Below are positions 1 to 7,658 of a stretch of DNA of 57,843 nt, one piece after another. A program made the position numbers and the translations under genes. The DNA is taken from NCBI GenBank assembly GCA_002493625.1, contig DKZK01000027.1, forward strand, positions 161,698 to 219,540. Reading direction: 5' to 3'. Each line of letters begins with the position of its first letter. The first letter of the stretch is position 1. The notes beneath the pieces are model-generated. The model was not told where the DNA came from. It did not search any database and was given only the letters and a program-made list of their open reading frames with translations. The stretch comes from Lachnospiraceae bacterium UBA7076 (GTDB lineage: Bacteria > Bacillota > Clostridia > Lachnospirales > Lachnospiraceae).

Positions 1-74
1 AACAAAGAACGCTCCAACGTGTTACTTAACTTTCGCTTTTCTTTGTTAAAAATGAATAGTTGCTAAAAAAACAA

Positions 75-92
75 ATCCTTATTGCGACAGCC
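75..92. repeat. Solitary arm of a terminator-like repeat
   Basis: These 18 bases are identical to part of the right arm of the 22-bp hairpin at 13039-13092. No matching left arm is visible next to it, so it looks like half of a dispersed hairpin element left after a rearrangement. The rest of 1-204 shows only a weak inverted repeat (1-9 with 39-47) and no gene. Confidence 0.6.
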
Positions 93-204
93 CTATAGTT
101 AGTTTAATATATACCGCATTTTACTTTTTATTATTTATATAGTTGCTAATCTTATATACACAATTATTCGTATTTTCCTCTCGCTTCACATGGTTCTTGC
201 CTAA

Positions 205-545
205 TCATTCTCCATATCCTTTTACAACCCAACGCCCGCTTCTATTTGTGCCCTCTCTTACAAGAACACCTTGAATTTGTAGTTCTTTCATATCTTTTTG
301 TACCTGTTTTCTCGTTAAATTCATTTTTACCATAAGCTGAGTTTGAGTACCGGATTCTCTGCCAAAATTTCTAATATTGCCTGCTTTCTTTCAGTTCCTT
401 TTTTCGGCTCCTTTTCGGCTCTTTTTTGGCTCCTTTTTAGAATTATCAACAAATTTCTCATGTACAAATAGTCTGGTGATAAAATAACTTCTATCCTCGT
501 CCGTCTCAAATTCCGGTTTTGGAGAACCATTTGCTTCCAATCAAA
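205..545 (-). pseudogene. Decayed C-terminal remnant of an AAA_4/AlbA_2-type ATP-binding regulator
   Basis: Three reading frames on the minus strand carry consecutive pieces of one protein. The first reads NGSPKPEFETDEDRSYF followed by TRLFVHEKF, the conserved beta-strand end of divergent AAA_4 ATP-binding proteins. The second gives GTERKQAILEILAENP, the first helix of their winged-helix tail. The third finishes the winged helix (TQTQLMVKMNLTRKQVQKDM ... VVKGYGE, stop at 205-207). At least two frameshifts separate the pieces and no upstream part is present, so the gene is dead. It marks the left part of the island as a site of gene turnover. Confidence 0.7.
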
Positions 546-623
546 ACTTTTGGAAATTATATTTAAACAATTTCAATTCTATTTTTTAAGTATTCAACAT
601 ATTAATTCTCTTTTCAAATTTAA

Positions 624-647
624 ATAGTCGCCAATAATTTGGCTATA
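624..647. promoter_or_regulatory. Possible controller-protein operator upstream of the restriction genes
   Basis: An imperfect dyad (ATAGTCGCCAA, short spacer, TTGGCTAT) lies about 115 bp before the controller start. Controller proteins of restriction systems usually bind dyads upstream of their own gene. The match is only partial, and another short palindrome (GTATAC) lies closer, near 739-744. The site is an inference. Confidence 0.25.
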
Positions 648-761
648 GTTTTTATATTAAAAATATATTCTATAATTTACACGATATGCAAGAGAAACTT
701 ATTGTATGTAGACCTTTTGTATTCATTTTCATTATACTGTATACGATGGAGGAGTAAAATA

Positions 762-977
762 ATGGATATTGTTAAAGTTTTTGGAAGCAACTTGAAAAAA
801 TATCGTACTACATTAGGACTATCTCAGGAAGCTTTTGCAGACAAATGTGGTATGCATCGTACATATATAAGTGCTATTGAATGTTATCGCAGAAGTATCT
901 CTTTGGAAAATATTCAACGTATAGCTGATGCTCTCGAAATTGAAACATATAAACTTTTCATTGAAAGTGAGGATTAA
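762..977 (+). CDS. XRE-family controller (C) protein of a restriction-modification system
   Basis: A 71-residue single-domain helix-turn-helix protein. The HTH is clear: LGLSQEAFADKCGMHRTYIS, then AIECYRRSISLENIQRIADAL, the standard five-helix XRE fold. Size and position directly in front of a restriction gene fit controller proteins, which delay endonuclease expression until DNA is methylated. The ATG at 762 follows GGAGGAG at optimal distance; a longer reading to 639 adds a hydrophobic tail with no ribosome site and was rejected. Three bases separate its stop from the endonuclease start, and its last codons contain the GAGGA ribosome site of that gene, so the two are translationally coupled. 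Confidence 0.8.
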   Translation: MDIVKVFGSNLKKYRTTLGLSQEAFADKCGMHRTYISAIECYRRSISLENIQRIADALEIETYKLFIESED

Positions 978-980
978 ACC

Positions 981-1712
981 ATGATAGAAACACTAGAAGA
1001 TTTTATTAGAGAATTCACTAAAATTAAAGAAACAGGCTGGATACAGACTCATAGATCAGGTCCGACAGGAATAGGCAAAACACTGGAAGATTTATTAGGT
1101 ATTCCAGAAAACAATCTTGATCAACCTGATTTTGGCGATTATGAATTAAAATCTTGTAGAATTGATTCACAAAGCATGTTGACAATGTTTACACGCTCTC
1201 CTCAGCCTGCAAAAGCCAATACATATCTTCGTCAAAAATATGGATATGCTAGTAATGTTTATGATAATGATGAAAAGGTACTACACTCTACTCTATCAGC
1301 CGACCGGTTTACAACAATTTCCAATACAGGCAAAATGTTAAAAATTCATTGTAAGTCTGATGGGATTTACATTGAATCGCAAGATATAATTGAAGATATT
1401 TTTTGGTCAAGAGAAGCCTTGAGAAAATGCTTTGAGAAAAAATACAAAAATAAATTTGTATATGCCAAAGCACTAACCAAAGGAACGGGTTCTAACGAAG
1501 AATTTCATTTTATCGAAGCCTATGAGGTTTCCGGATTTAACTATGATGCTTTTATCACGCTCCTTGAAGCCGGAAAAATTTATGTTGATTTACGAATCGG
1601 TCAGTACCATAATGGTAAAAATAAAGGTAAAACACATGACCATGGAACGGGCTTTAGAATACGCGAAGCTGATCAACATTTGCTATTCAAAATTCAAAAT
1701 AAAATTGTTTGA
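981..1712 (+). CDS. MvaI/BcnI-family type II restriction endonuclease
   Basis: A 243-residue nuclease. The N-terminal half reads IQTHRSGPTGIGKTLEDLLG then QPDFGDYELKSCR, the signature of the MvaI/BcnI family. The PD-(D/E)XK catalytic set is D50, E55 and K57, with the spacing expected for this family. Members cut CCWGG- or CCSGG-type sites as monomers that nick each strand; the exact target here cannot be read from sequence. It is the second gene of the C-R operon and faces the cognate methyltransferase across a shared terminator. Length is typical and no damage is visible, so the enzyme is probably active. Confidence 0.85.
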   Translation: MIETLEDFIREFTKIKETGWIQTHRSGPTGIGKTLEDLLGIPENNLDQPDFGDYELKSCRIDSQSMLTMFTRSPQPAKANTYLRQKYGYASNVYDNDEKVLHSTLSADRFTTISNTGKMLKIHCKSDGIYIESQDIIEDIFWSREALRKCFEKKYKNKFVYAKALTKGTGSNEEFHFIEAYEVSGFNYDAFITLLEAGKIYVDLRIGQYHNGKNKGKTHDHGTGFRIREADQHLLFKIQNKIV

Positions 1713-1717
1713 TAAAT

Positions 1718-1743
1718 ATGCGCTGTAAAATAATACAGCGCAT
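1718..1743. terminator. Terminator between convergent restriction and methylase genes
   Basis: A perfect 10-bp stem (ATGCGCTGTA / TACAGCGCAT) with a 6-nt loop, followed on the plus strand by CACTTTTTT. It begins 6 bases after the endonuclease stop and overlaps the methylase stop by one base. It probably ends the C-R transcript and may work in both directions. Confidence 0.85.
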
Positions 1744-3935
1744 CACTTTTTTCTCAAGACAACAATATGTTCGTTAGTCATCGTCAATGACTTTACACCA
1801 CTCTCATTAGTAGGTGAATTTTGTGAAGGCATAACTTTATTGATAATATTTCTATCAATAGTGTGTATATGTTCAAGGTCAAACTCATTGGCAATTTCAG
1901 ATATAATTTGGTCAGTTAATAAAAGTTTTCCTTTCACTGTTCTATTACCAACTACCCAAAATTGATATCCTCCCGACTTAGTTTTATTAGATATAGCCGC
2001 AATAGAATTACACAAGTCTAGATAAAAGCTATACACATCTCCAGCTCGTTCCAAATCAACATCCTTGATTTGTTCAAGAGATGTTCTTAAGGTACTACTT
2101 GGCACAGCAAATTCAAAACCATTTCTATACTTACTACCACCCATTAATGTTTTATCTATACCCATAATTTCTTTTTCAGATAAATCAAAGATATCCAACC
2201 ATTGCAGAGATAATCTACTGTATTCACCATACGCTACGGTTGTCCTGCTGTCTCCATAAGGCGGAGAAGTTACAACCAAATCTACCGAATTGTCGGGAAT
2301 ATCCTCTAATGATGTCGCATTGTTATTAAATATTGAAACCATTGAGTTACATTCAATATCAGTACAAGCCTCATCAAAAGCATTCATTTTTTCAATATTA
2401 CGGTTTAAAATAGTTGTAAATTCTTTAATGACATCTGGTTCAAATTTATCAACTTTATTAGTGGGCATACGGAACATTTTAAATTCACCATTCCGCCTAT
2501 TCGAAACGAATCGTATTGTTTCGCTGAAAGCAACAAATATAAAATCTCGTATATCATTATTAACAATTTTATTTATGTTTTCTTTTATTAAAGATAATAG
2601 CAAAATCACACGAGGTTTAAACCAGTATCCGATATTCTTAAAATCGGGAATTTTAATATCTATATAATTATCTTGCACATATTTTTGTAAATATTTCGGA
2701 GCCTCAGTTCCCCAACCATTTTTAGCAGTCAAGTCCAAATTATAAACACTTCGCATTATTTCGTCTGCGCCATTAATTTGAAGTGAAAATTGATTATATG
2801 CATCGTCTATCCATTCATATAACGATTGCGATAATTGTTGTAATTGAGTTATATCCAAACGAGTGGTTTTTACTTTACTTAAATATAAAGCCAGCGGATT
2901 TATATCATTACCATAAATGTTATTTATCCCAGCAAGCATCCCCTCAACTAATACAGTTCCTGACCCCATAAAAGGATCAAATATTGTTTCTACATTCTGT
3001 ACATCTCTTACCAATTTAATTATATTACGACTAATCGGGCAAACCATCATTGCAGGATAGTTATGAATTCCATGTGTATACACTCTAACATCATTATCTT
3101 TGAAATCCCAATAATCATTTGGCAAAGCGGATAATAAAGATATTATTTTTTTATCCTCTTTGGTAAGCCTTTTCTTGTTTGGAGTTTTTTGAATCATATC
3201 AGCAACATCCCCTTTAAATTTTGGCATTTCTCCTTGGTGAGTTTTAATCTCAACTGTACAAATAGTATCATTATGCCATCCACCATGAGGCACAAGTAAA
3301 ATTCTTTCTATTTCAAATCCGTACTTATATCCTATACCACCACTATTCCAACCAAATGTGATTACCTTTCCCCCTATCTTAACAATACGAGATATTTCAC
3401 GCTTATGATTCCCCCAAAATGAAGCTTTAGTAGTATCCCATGTCACATTATAGCCAACATTATTATAGCATTCGCTAACCTGCCTTGGAGAATATGGCGG
3501 ATCATATAAAACACCATCTACCGAATCACTATCAAACATTTTCATAAAATCTAAAGCGTCCAAATGATAGTCTGTGTCAAACTCTACGCTAAGATCATTT
3601 GTAATGGATGCAAGTTTATTCTGATTTGCAAAAGGATCAATCCATATCCCATCGGTTAATTCTTCTGTTATCAAATCATATATAGGCTTAATATCAAATG
3701 TATTTTTGTTTGGCATAGCCCACACTCGTTCAATAGAAATGTTTGCATTAACTTGCTTACTTTTATTTGTTACTTTTTTTCTTGCATCCATTGGTTTTTC
3801 TGCGTTTTCAGGAATCGTCCACACATTTCCTACGCGTTGAGCACCCACTATACGCCCCTCGTTGCAAAGCACTTGCACCCGCCTTGGTGTCATGTCCCAT
3901 TTTTCTGCTATTTGAGTAACACTTAAATAGTTCAT
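1743..3935 (-). CDS. Fused DNA methyltransferase with N-terminal HTH and two amino-methylase motif sets
   Basis: A 730-residue protein. Residues 1-50 are an excisionase/MerR-like winged helix (SVTQIAEKWDMTPRRVQVLC). Next comes a first methylase-like domain with WIDPF at 98-102 and a DPPYSPRQ motif IV at 145-152, the type seen in adenine-specific phage-like methylases. A second domain has the SAM-binding motif DPFMGSGT near residue 330 and motif IV TSPPYGDSRTT near 575-585; SPPY is typical of N4-cytosine methylases, the chemistry of MvaI-type systems. The start used is the ATG at 3935, preceded by GGAGG; a GTG 12 bases upstream overlaps that ribosome site. It should protect sites cut by the convergent endonuclease. 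Whether both domains are catalytic is unknown. Confidence 0.75.
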   Translation of the reverse strand: MNYLSVTQIAEKWDMTPRRVQVLCNEGRIVGAQRVGNVWTIPENAEKPMDARKKVTNKSKQVNANISIERVWAMPNKNTFDIKPIYDLITEELTDGIWIDPFANQNKLASITNDLSVEFDTDYHLDALDFMKMFDSDSVDGVLYDPPYSPRQVSECYNNVGYNVTWDTTKASFWGNHKREISRIVKIGGKVITFGWNSGGIGYKYGFEIERILLVPHGGWHNDTICTVEIKTHQGEMPKFKGDVADMIQKTPNKKRLTKEDKKIISLLSALPNDYWDFKDNDVRVYTHGIHNYPAMMVCPISRNIIKLVRDVQNVETIFDPFMGSGTVLVEGMLAGINNIYGNDINPLALYLSKVKTTRLDITQLQQLSQSLYEWIDDAYNQFSLQINGADEIMRSVYNLDLTAKNGWGTEAPKYLQKYVQDNYIDIKIPDFKNIGYWFKPRVILLLSLIKENINKIVNNDIRDFIFVAFSETIRFVSNRRNGEFKMFRMPTNKVDKFEPDVIKEFTTILNRNIEKMNAFDEACTDIECNSMVSIFNNNATSLEDIPDNSVDLVVTSPPYGDSRTTVAYGEYSRLSLQWLDIFDLSEKEIMGIDKTLMGGSKYRNGFEFAVPSSTLRTSLEQIKDVDLERAGDVYSFYLDLCNSIAAISNKTKSGGYQFWVVGNRTVKGKLLLTDQIISEIANEFDLEHIHTIDRNIINKVMPSQNSPTNESGVKSLTMTNEHIVVLRKK

Positions 3936-4061
3936 ATAAACCTCCACAATTTAATGTTCTTATTGTATACCGAACTGCGAACAAAAGCAAGGATATATGA
4001 ATATAGGCAAAAAGCAACAGGGATTTCTCCCTGCCACTTTTTGCTTTTGAAATATAAAATC

Positions 4062-4071
4062 ACTCCCACTC
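4062..4071. repeat. Copy of the last bases of guaA (possible old attachment site)
   Basis: ACTCCCACTC here is identical, and in the same orientation, to the end of guaA at 6462-6471. It lies between the methylase and the membrane-protein gene, 2,400 bp from guaA. Genomic islands commonly integrate at the guaA 3' end and leave such direct repeats. A 10-base match is weak evidence. Confidence 0.3.
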
Positions 4072-4176
4072 GCTCCTTGAACCTTTGACATAAACAATTT
4101 TGTATATGTCATTTAGCTCAAGGTATCAACATTATTTAGATTATCCATAAAATATGGGCTATCAGATTTTTTGTTG

Positions 4177-4842
4177 TCAGTCCTTATCTTCTTCATATCC
4201 TGCAATCATTGTTTTATTGCATGAATCATTCAAATTTGCGTATTGCACAACCACACCATGAATTTTATGAACGTCTCTTTTCACTTTCTCCATTTCATTA
4301 ACAATTTTCTTATTCACATTTCGTAATTCATCAATATCCGAAATATAAACCAAACACCTTCCATACTGTTCAAAATCAATTTCTACGCTTTCTTCATATT
4401 TCTTCTTTTTTCGCAATTTAGTATATGTATAATCAATTTTCAATGTCTTTTTTTCATATTTTTCCAAGATTTCAGGTACTATCACTCCCAAACATATAAT
4501 CCATTGTTTTCCTGGAAATATCGTCATATTGCTAACCTTGTTTTGTTTTAATCCCTCTCTTTCCGCGGCTGGTAACTGATTTATAAATTCTTCCTCAAAG
4601 TGTAATCTATTAACAGTTAATGGTACAGTACCCGTATTCCTTAATACAACACAAGTTAAATTTGAACGAACCAGCTCAAAGGTTATTTGCAAATAAGGAC
4701 GATTATTATCCGCTCTCTCCTTAAGCAAAAACCATATTGTTATCCACGAGGCAATAACTGACATCATACTAATAACATCTTTCCAAGAAAAAGAATTTAC
4801 TTCTCGTATAACAGTAATTAATTCTCTTAATATTTCTTCCAT
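4177..4842 (-). CDS. Membrane-anchored protein of unknown function next to a SEFIR gene
   Basis: A 221-residue protein I do not recognise. One hydrophobic segment near residues 20-40 (DVISMMSVIASWITIWFLL) should anchor it in the membrane. After it comes a beta-rich stretch (PYLQITFELVRSNLTCVVLRN, then TVPLTVNRLHFEEEF), which could be an immunoglobulin-like fold, then a Lys-rich region and a probable coiled coil (ELRNVNKKIVNEMEKVKRDV). It starts 65 bp after the SEFIR gene on the same strand, so the two probably form an operon. The pairing of a receptor-like signalling domain with a membrane protein suggests a sensor-effector unit, which is an inference. Confidence 0.65.
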   Translation of the reverse strand: MEEILRELITVIREVNSFSWKDVISMMSVIASWITIWFLLKERADNNRPYLQITFELVRSNLTCVVLRNTGTVPLTVNRLHFEEEFINQLPAAEREGLKQNKVSNMTIFPGKQWIICLGVIVPEILEKYEKKTLKIDYTYTKLRKKKKYEESVEIDFEQYGRCLVYISDIDELRNVNKKIVNEMEKVKRDVHKIHGVVVQYANLNDSCNKTMIAGYEEDKD

Positions 4843-4907
4843 ATTTTATAATTCCTTTCATTGTATAATCTCATTTCTAATCAATGATGTTATTTTTACT
4901 GTTAGAA

Positions 4908-5828
4908 TTAAAATTCAATTTCTCCTATAACACTATTCACATTATCATAATGCTTTTTTCTCAGAGTTTCTTCCTGTTCTCGTCGTCTCTGTTCTTCTCG
5001 CTTAATTTCAACCTCTTTTCTGTTTGCCTCGTCTACGCAAAGGACTAAAGTTTCTCTATGATAGTCTCTGACTTCCTCAATAGTTGTCCCATTTAGTATT
5101 ATTTCATCTCCAATAACGGACGCTATTCCAAATCTATGCATAGTAGAAAAGCGCGGCGGCGATTTCCAAGCCGCCAAAAAAAGCTGACGCCATAAATCAC
5201 TTGGTCTTTTCGATAATCTGAATGGAATTTTATACAATGCGCATCCTCTTGTTCCATCCATTTTAGGGACTGTTACTTCATCTGTAATAATACCAAGGAT
5301 ACGAATAGGTTCATCTGCGTCTTTATCTTCGAGTTTAGTATATGTTTTATTAATATATGAAGGTTGCTTACCAACTTTCGGCTTTTTCTTTGCCCCATAA
5401 ATGGTAGTAATTAAATCTTCATAATTATTTTCATATTGCTTTCCATCGGTAAGATCTATTCCATATTTTCCAGCCAAAAAATCAGGAAGGGCATTACTTG
5501 TATTCCCTTTTCTAATAACAGGAATAAACTTTCTTTCATTACCTTTCGTCAATAATTCCCCTGAGATAATATGCCCCTCATAACCCACGCCGCCCTTTCT
5601 CATATCCGATTTACTTTTATATGTAGGCGTACATATTATCAAGACATAATCCACGTTAGAAATAGACTGTTCCATAAATTGCGGTAATCTATCTCCCAGC
5701 GAAAGGTCATACTGGTCAACAGTAGCGTCAATACCATCAGACAGCAAGCTATCTGCCAACTCTTTAACCCATTTCTTATGCTCGTCGTCTTCCCAAGAAT
5801 ACGATATAAATACTGTTGGATGTTCCAT
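4908..5828 (-). CDS. SEFIR/TIR-domain protein
   Basis: A 306-residue soluble protein. Residues 4-140 form a SEFIR-type TIR fold: VFISYSWEDDEHKKWVKELA, then TVDQYDLSLGDRLPQFMEQS, then YVLIICTPTYKSKSD. A second domain of unknown family covers about 175-260 (RILGIITDEVTVPKMDGTRG), and the tail is a charged helix (KREEQRRREQEETLRKKH). Bacterial SEFIR and TIR proteins often act in antiphage signalling or NAD consumption. The ATG at 5828 follows GAGGTGAG. Its first 190 bases overlap the out-of-frame 3' extension of vsr. With the methylase, Vsr and membrane protein around it, a defence role is likely but unproven. Confidence 0.75.
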   Translation of the reverse strand: MEHPTVFISYSWEDDEHKKWVKELADSLLSDGIDATVDQYDLSLGDRLPQFMEQSISNVDYVLIICTPTYKSKSDMRKGGVGYEGHIISGELLTKGNERKFIPVIRKGNTSNALPDFLAGKYGIDLTDGKQYENNYEDLITTIYGAKKKPKVGKQPSYINKTYTKLEDKDADEPIRILGIITDEVTVPKMDGTRGCALYKIPFRLSKRPSDLWRQLFLAAWKSPPRFSTMHRFGIASVIGDEIILNGTTIEEVRDYHRETLVLCVDEANRKEVEIKREEQRRREQEETLRKKHYDNVNSVIGEIEF

Positions 5829-6262
5829 CTACTCACCTCAATCTTTATTTTTGCTTGCTGACATAATCGTATTTTTTCTATCAACTGCTCCCTATTCTTT
5901 TTCTTCAACTCACATTCCCAAATCCGAATAACCGTCCACCCACGTCGTTCAAACAACGCTGTAATTTCTTTATCATGCTTCATATTGCGTTCACGTTTTT
6001 TCATCCAATAATCAGTGTTATCGGCGGGGCGTGTGTTTCTGCAATCATGTCCATGCCAAAAGCAGCCGTCAACAAATATTGCAATTTTCTTATCAAGGAA
6101 AACAAAGTCAGGATGCCCTTTTACTGGATAATTACGTTTCCAGCCGACAATGCCATTTTCTTTAAAAACCTCTATCAGCTTCAATTCTGTAGACTTATTG
6201 TTCTTTGAGCGTACCTTACTCATAATTTCAGAACGCTTTTTATTATCAAATACATCCGCCAT
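5639..6262 (-). CDS. vsr: Very short patch repair endonuclease Vsr with abnormal C-terminal extension
   Basis: Residues 1-135 are a full Vsr domain: NKKRSEIMSKVRSKNNKSTE, GHPDFVFLDKKIAIFVDGCF, WHGHDCR, and RRGWTVIRIWECELKK. Vsr nicks beside T:G mismatches made by deamination of 5-methylcytosine, so it usually accompanies a 5mC methylase; none is seen in this window. Normal members end soon after WECELKK. Here the frame runs about 60 residues further, through the start of the SEFIR gene. In another frame a stop occurs just before the SEFIR ribosome site, and a run of six A/T bases at 5872-5877 is a likely place for a one-base slip. The core should be intact; the tail is probably accidental. 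Confidence 0.85.
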   Translation of the reverse strand: MADVFDNKKRSEIMSKVRSKNNKSTELKLIEVFKENGIVGWKRNYPVKGHPDFVFLDKKIAIFVDGCFWHGHDCRNTRPADNTDYWMKKRERNMKHDKEITALFERRGWTVIRIWECELKKKNREQLIEKIRLCQQAKIKIEVSRWNIQQYLYRILGKTTSIRNGLKSWQIACCLMVLTLLLTSMTFRWEIDYRNLWNSLFLTWIMS

Positions 6263-6266
6263 AGTC

Positions 6267-6472
6267 TTATTTCTCTATATGGTCGGATACAATCCGATAC
6301 CAACTGCTATCAAAATTTACCGCTTCTAAAATCTTCTCTTTAGCGACTTTTTCAGGCTTTCTTATAGAAATATGCAGACGCTTTTCTGGAATGTCCTCAA
6401 TAATCGTAAATTGACTGCCGCTTGGCTGCCATGTAAACTTATGCTTCCCTCTCTGTTTACTACTCCCACTCT
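6267..6472 (-). pseudogene. Promoterless 3' fragment of an unidentified ORF abutting guaA
   Basis: One frame is open from the very end of guaA to 6267. It encodes about 67 residues (GKHKFTWQPSGSQFTIIEDI, later HISIRKPEKVAKEKILEAV, ending YRIVSDHIEK) with no start codon, and ends 4 bases before the vsr ATG. The coding character is clear but the family is not recognised. It looks like the tail of a gene cut off exactly where the island meets guaA, which supports integration at that point. Confidence 0.5.
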
Positions 6473-7440
6473 ATCGTTCCGCTCGGCTTCGGCGTCAGAT
6501 CGTAAAGCACTCTGTTTACCCCTTCAACCTCATGAGTGATACGCTCCGTTATATGCTGAAGCAATGCAAACGGCACATCCTCAACCGTTGCAGTCATTGC
6601 ATCCTTTGTGTTCACGGCGCGGATGATAACAGGGTATTCAAATGTACGGGCATTGTCCTTTATACCCACAGACTTAAAGTCGGGAACAACAGTAAAATAC
6701 TGCCATACCTTTCCCTCAAGACCGTTTTTCGCAAACTCCTCACGAAGGATTGCATCAGATTCACGCACTGCTTCAAGGCGGTCACGGGTAATTGCGCCGA
6801 GACAGCGGACACCAAGTCCCGGACCCGGGAACGGCTGACGATATACCATGCCGTCAGGAAGTCCAAGCTCTTTTCCTACTACACGGACTTCATCCTTGTA
6901 TAAAAATTTCAGAGGCTCAACCAACTCAAATTTAAGGTCCTCAGGCAGTCCGCCTACATTGTGGTGCGCCTTAACGGGTCCGCTTTCCAGAATATCGGGA
7001 TAAATCGTACCCTGCGCAAGGAAATCAATACCCTCCTGCTTGCGCGCCTCCTCCTCAAAAACCCGGATAAACTCTGCGCCTATTATCTTACGCTTTTTCT
7101 CAGGCTCAGCAACATCTTTCAGTTTATCAAGAAAGCGGTCAACCGCATCCACATATACAAGATTTGCATCCATCTGGTTACGGAATACGTCTATAACCTG
7201 TTCCGGCTCACCCTTTCTTAAAAGTCCATGGTTTACATGAACGCAGACAAGATTTTTGCCGATTGCCTTTATAAGAAGCGCTGCAACTACTGATGAATCA
7301 ACGCCGCCTGACAGTGCAAGCAAAACCTTTCTGTCGCCTACCTGTTCACGTATTGCCGCAAGCTGTTCATCAATAAAGCTTTTCGCAAGTTCAGGCGTTT
7401 CAATTCTTTTCATGGCTTCGGGTCTTTTGTTGTTTTCCAT
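6460..7440 (-). CDS. guaA: GMP synthase, ATP-pyrophosphatase and dimerisation domains only
   Basis: A 326-residue protein matching the C-terminal two thirds of GMP synthase, which aminates XMP to GMP. The P-loop LALSGGVDSSVVAALL lies near residues 40-55, followed by the HVNHGLLRKGE region, GTIYPDILESG, and the conserved end VLYDLTPKPSGTIEWE. The class I glutaminase domain (about 190 residues in full-length GuaA of about 515) is absent, and no amidotransferase gene lies beside it. Either ammonia or a separate glutaminase subunit must feed it, as in archaeal two-subunit enzymes. The start at 7440 has no clear ribosome site; MKRIETPEL ten codons on is an alternative. Its 3' end is the island boundary. 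Confidence 0.85.
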   Translation of the reverse strand: MENNKRPEAMKRIETPELAKSFIDEQLAAIREQVGDRKVLLALSGGVDSSVVAALLIKAIGKNLVCVHVNHGLLRKGEPEQVIDVFRNQMDANLVYVDAVDRFLDKLKDVAEPEKKRKIIGAEFIRVFEEEARKQEGIDFLAQGTIYPDILESGPVKAHHNVGGLPEDLKFELVEPLKFLYKDEVRVVGKELGLPDGMVYRQPFPGPGLGVRCLGAITRDRLEAVRESDAILREEFAKNGLEGKVWQYFTVVPDFKSVGIKDNARTFEYPVIIRAVNTKDAMTATVEDVPFALLQHITERITHEVEGVNRVLYDLTPKPSGTIEWE

Positions 7441-7569
7441 TGTTTGTTGATTATATGTATCATTAAATTCATGTTATCATCAATGCTCAAATTTGGAGCT
7501 GTTCTGATAACTTATATAATATATCATATTAAACAACGTTCCAATAAAACGCAAGAAATATTTTATTAT

Positions 7570-7611
7570 GTTGGCTTTCCTGTAATGCCTTTCCTATAAT
7601 TACTTTCCTGT
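7570..7611. repeat. Three tandem 14-bp repeats upstream of guaA
   Basis: Read on the minus strand: ACAGGAAAGTAATT, ATAGGAAAGGCATT, ACAGGAAAGCCAAC. All share the core AGGAAAG at 14-bp steps. They lie in the guaA upstream region about 130 bp before its start and just after the Re-citrate synthase stop. They could be a protein-binding array or slippage product. Confidence 0.5.
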
Positions 7612-7658
7612 TATAATTTCCCTGCCGGATACAGTTCCTGAAAATAATAACATCCGGT

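Noticed and set aside
1522..1728. Second open frame inside the endonuclease 3' half
   Set aside because: It lies fully in another frame of the MvaI/BcnI-type gene, which has the catalytic residues, and has no ribosome site.
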